This document shows, in pieces, positions 61,657-64,000 of a DNA stretch of 64,000 nucleotides. Both the position numbers and the translations under genes were made by a program. The notes under the pieces were generated by a model, which was not told the DNA's origin, did not search any database, and saw only the letters and a list, made by a program, of their open reading frames with translations. The DNA is from UBA1227 sp045599345. GTDB taxonomy: Bacteria > Bacillota > Clostridia > Oscillospirales > Acutalibacteraceae. The stretch lies in the NCBI GenBank assembly GCA_045599345.1, contig JAZRVV010000019.1, positions 1 to 64,000 of the forward strand, read 5' to 3'. Position 1 is the stretch's first letter; the number at the start of each line of letters is the position of its first letter.

Positions 61657-62901
61657 ATGACAACACTTGAACTTTGCAAAGCAGCAAAGGCTGCATCAAA
61701 AAAAGTAGCGACACTCAGCACAGAGGACAAGAATCGTGCTATTCTTGTCTGTGCAGATGAGCTTATAAGCCACACTGATGCAATACTTGCTGCGAATGAT
61801 AAAGATATAGAGGCTGCAAAAGGCACAATTTCAGACGTCATGATTGACCGTCTGAAACTTACAGAAGAGCGCATCAAAGGCATGGCCGACGGCATGCGTG
61901 AGGTTGCGGCACTTCCAGACCCGGTCGGCAGGATATATGATACAGTCAACCGCCCAAGTGGCATCAAGGTTGAAAAGATTTCTGTGCCACTTGGCGTGGT
62001 GTCAATCATCTATGAGAGCCGACCAAATGTCACAAGTGACGCCGCAACGCTTTGCTTTAAAAGCGGTAACGCTTGCGTACTCCGCGGAGGCAAGGAAAGC
62101 TACAACTCATCAAAAGCAATTGTTGATGCTCTCAAAGAGGGCTTTGAGAAGTGCGGCATCAACCCTGATGTTGTAAACTTGGTATCAGACCTTACACGTC
62201 AGAGTGCGACAGATATAATGACAGCAGTAGGCTACGTTGACCTTCTCATTCCACGTGGTGGAGCGGGCCTTATCAAAAATGTTGTAGAGAACTCCAAGGT
62301 ACCTTCTCTTCAAACGGGTACAGGTATCTGCCACATCTATGTGGATGAATCGGCAGACCTCAATATGGCTGCAAACATAATCAAGAATGCCAAGACATCA
62401 CGCCCATCAGTATGTAATGCTGAGGAGGTATGTCTTGTAAATGCAAAAATTGCAGAGGAATTCCTTCCACTGCTTAAGAAGACTATTGTTGACGAGATAG
62501 ACACACCAGTAGAACTCAGGCTTGATGAGCGCGCAATCAAAATCATCGACGGCAAACCAGCCGGTGAAAATGATTTTGATACAGAGTTCCTTGACTACAT
62601 CCTTGCAGTCAAGATAGTTGATGATGTTAATGAGGCAATTGATCACATCTCAAAGCATTCAACTGGCCACAGTGAAGCAATCATCACTAAAAATCCAGAG
62701 AGTGAAAAAGCATTTCTCACTTCCATAGACAGCGCTGCTGTCTATGTCAACGCATCCACACGTTTCACCGATGGCGGTGAATTTGGCCTTGGATGCGAGA
62801 TGGGTATTTCGACACAGAAACTCCACGCAAGAGGCCCAGTAGGCCTTAGAGAACTCAACACATACAAGTACATCATCCATGGTGATGGACAGATAAGATA
62901 A
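61657..62901 (+). CDS. proA: Gamma-glutamyl phosphate reductase
   Basis: NADPH-dependent second step of proline synthesis, 414 aa. Aldehyde-dehydrogenase fold: VPLGVVSIIYESRPNVTSDA, CFKSGNACVLRGGKE, SVCNAEEVCL with the nucleophilic Cys, and GEFGLGCEMGISTQKLHARG. ATG 61657 with AGGAAG upstream, 2 bases after proB. Confidence 0.98.
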   Translation: MTTLELCKAAKAASKKVATLSTEDKNRAILVCADELISHTDAILAANDKDIEAAKGTISDVMIDRLKLTEERIKGMADGMREVAALPDPVGRIYDTVNRPSGIKVEKISVPLGVVSIIYESRPNVTSDAATLCFKSGNACVLRGGKESYNSSKAIVDALKEGFEKCGINPDVVNLVSDLTRQSATDIMTAVGYVDLLIPRGGAGLIKNVVENSKVPSLQTGTGICHIYVDESADLNMAANIIKNAKTSRPSVCNAEEVCLVNAKIAEEFLPLLKKTIVDEIDTPVELRLDERAIKIIDGKPAGENDFDTEFLDYILAVKIVDDVNEAIDHISKHSTGHSEAIITKNPESEKAFLTSIDSAAVYVNASTRFTDGGEFGLGCEMGISTQKLHARGPVGLRELNTYKYIIHGDGQIR

Positions 62902-62912
62902 GAGGCAGAAGG

Positions 62913-63701
62913 ATGAAATACGACTATGGTTTTATAGGAGCAGGCAATATGGGTGGTGCCCTTTCCAAGGCACTTAAAGGTAAAATTATTGCCATATCCA
63001 ATAGAACACCAGAAAAAGCAGAAAAGCTTGCTAAAGAAATAAATGCCACAGCATCCACAAACGAGGATGTTGCAAGCAATTCACAATACCTCATGCTTGG
63101 CGTAAAACCACAGGTTTTGCCAAGCCTCATTGATGAAATCTGTGAATTCATAAATCAAGAAACAATACTCGTTACAATGGCTGCTGGCGTTAAGATGGCA
63201 ACTCTTGAACAACAACTAAGCAAACAAAATATAAAAATTATTCGCATCATGCCAAACACTCCTGTAGCCATCGGCGAGGGAGTGATACTTGCATCAAAGA
63301 ATGCAAATGTATCAGACGATGAATTCGGCAAATTCATCGATGACTTCACAAATGCTGGCATGATAGTGCCAGTCAATGAGGAACTCATCGATGCAGGCTC
63401 GGTCGTAATGGGCTGTGGCCCTGCATATATCTATATGTACATAGACGCACTTGCCAAGGCAGGCGAGAGCCTTGGCCTTGACTACGACCTCGCAGCAAAG
63501 CTCGCCAAGGCTACGACTATAGGCGCAGCAAAGCTCTCATCAGTATCCGACGAGAGCCTAAACGAGCTGCGCATCAAAGTCTGCAGCCCAGGCGGCAGCA
63601 CCATCGAGGGCGTCAAAGTTCTCGATAGTAAACTTGATGATCTCGTACAAGAGGCCCTCGATGCCGCTTACAAACGCACCAAAGAGCTTGCGGGCGAGTA
63701 A
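62913..63701 (+). CDS. proC: Pyrroline-5-carboxylate reductase
   Basis: Final step of proline synthesis, 262 aa. Rossmann GFIGAGNMGGALSKAL, IRIMPNTPVAIGEG, GCGPAYIYMYIDAL and the C-terminal VCSPGGSTIEGVKVLD signature. Completes the proBAC operon, which thus carries the whole pathway from glutamate. Confidence 0.98.
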   Translation: MKYDYGFIGAGNMGGALSKALKGKIIAISNRTPEKAEKLAKEINATASTNEDVASNSQYLMLGVKPQVLPSLIDEICEFINQETILVTMAAGVKMATLEQQLSKQNIKIIRIMPNTPVAIGEGVILASKNANVSDDEFGKFIDDFTNAGMIVPVNEELIDAGSVVMGCGPAYIYMYIDALAKAGESLGLDYDLAAKLAKATTIGAAKLSSVSDESLNELRIKVCSPGGSTIEGVKVLDSKLDDLVQEALDAAYKRTKELAGE

Positions 63702-63784
63702 AGGCATATATCTTGCCATAAGTGGTGCATAGGTGGTGCAAAAGTGTCAAAAAACGCTTAAAATTGATTACAAATTAGTTACAA

Positions 63785-63813
63785 GGGCATTTTTTATAAA
63801 ATGCCCAAACTTT
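63785..63813 (+). terminator. Hairpin after proC, probable terminator
   Basis: Perfect 9-bp stem (63785-63793 with 63798-63806), four-base loop, AAACTTTTT tail, 84 bases after the proC stop. Confidence 0.65.
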
Positions 63814-63835
63814 TTGCCATAATTTTTCCAAAACA

Positions 63836-63858
63836 GAAAATTACAATTTGTAATTTTC
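63836..63858. repeat. Perfect 10-bp AT-rich inverted repeat
   Basis: GAAAATTACA (63836-63845) and TGTAATTTTC (63849-63858) around a three-base spacer, 55 bases upstream of the next -35. A possible operator or second terminator. Confidence 0.5.
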
Positions 63859-63912
63859 TTAATTTTGCACATTTTATTGTGTAATTTGCACAAAATCAAG
63901 GCTTTAAAAAAT

Positions 63913-63941
63913 TTGACATTTCATTATTATACACATATAAT
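63913..63941 (+). promoter_or_regulatory. Perfect consensus promoter at the window end
   Basis: TTGACA (63913-63918), 17-base spacer, TATAAT (63936-63941). Confidence 0.92.
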
Positions 63942-63947
63942 ACCAAT

Positions 63948-63972
63948 CGCAAAGTGAAAATATGACTTTGCG
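63948..63972 (+). promoter_or_regulatory. 5'-leader hairpin abutting the ribosome binding site
   Basis: CGCAAAGT (63948-63955) pairs with ACTTTGCG (63965-63972), nine-base loop. The stem ends one base before AAGGAG (63973-63978), so it could stabilise the mRNA 5' end or influence translation. Confidence 0.6.
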
Positions 63973-63985
63973 AAGGAGATCTTGG

Positions 63986-64000
63986 ATGGTAAAAAACGAT
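63986..64000 (+). CDS. Start of an unidentified gene (5 codons in window)
   Basis: ATG 63986 is 7 bases after AAGGAG and reads MVKND before the window ends. Too short to identify; the consensus promoter suggests high expression. Confidence 0.6.

Overview
The window looks like a chromosomal segment of a low-to-moderate GC, anaerobic Firmicute of class Clostridia, probably a gut or rumen organism near Ruminococcaceae/Lachnospiraceae. This is an inference from gene content: rny-ymdB, Asp23/Gls24-FakA, RqcH, a class B sortase, NADP-type glutamate dehydrogenase, an iron alcohol dehydrogenase, alpha-glucan degradation, Gram-positive Shine-Dalgarno sequences and TTGACA/TATAAT promoters. TTG start codons with strong ribosome binding sites recur (rny, ymdB, the solute-binding lipoprotein, the M23 gene, a pilin-like gene, the DtxR-type regulator).

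Layout. 1-900: a 50-residue ORF, about 400 bases of hairpin-rich non-coding DNA and a truncated phosphoesterase. 929-4366: response regulator, sensor kinase and HtrA-like protease. 4478-19173: mostly same-strand housekeeping (RNase Y, YmdB, solute-binding lipoprotein, Gls24-FakA-RecG, M23 hydrolase, ACT/PFL pair, TrmK, Nif3-like, RqcH). 19359-24361: ispE (reverse), a surface LRR protein, ClC channel, AAA_26 kinase, MATE transporter. 24475-25968: an AT-rich AbiE type IV toxin-antitoxin pair with its own consensus promoter and operator-like inverted repeat, followed by three large hairpins plus a terminator.

26266-33664: DUF1846 and sortase B (reverse), divergent from a forward operon of a transglutaminase-like lipoprotein, a PilC/GspF platform protein, four small single-span membrane proteins and a PilT-type ATPase, with no PilB, prepilin peptidase, PilM/N/O or secretin in the window. 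This is a minimal pilus-like machine. 33718-38958: double-PAS-like protein behind tRNA-Thr(CGT), DUF2804, lipoprotein, dUTPase, and an NhaC-type antiporter with a terminator in its leader.

39005-49362: U32 peptidase-ZapA, GH13 alpha-glucan hydrolase-glycogen phosphorylase, iron alcohol dehydrogenase (all reverse), gdhA (forward) and a DtxR-type regulator (reverse). 49488-56664: aldo/keto reductase, HD hydrolase, rimO, pgsA, cysS; then an intergenic region holding a candidate small RNA and phased A-tracts ahead of rplM-rpsI. 56711-59678 (reverse): a membrane acyltransferase-like protein and a protein in which a STAS domain is fused to an acyl-adenylate-forming ligase. 59792-63701: PTS IIC-like protein followed by proB-proA-proC. 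A perfect consensus promoter and the first five codons of another gene end the window.

The strongest candidates for undescribed biology are the transglutaminase/pilus-like operon beside sortase B, the STAS-adenylate ligase with its overlapping membrane acyltransferase gene, and the small-RNA candidate at 55505-55638. All names rest on reading motifs by eye; no database search was run.
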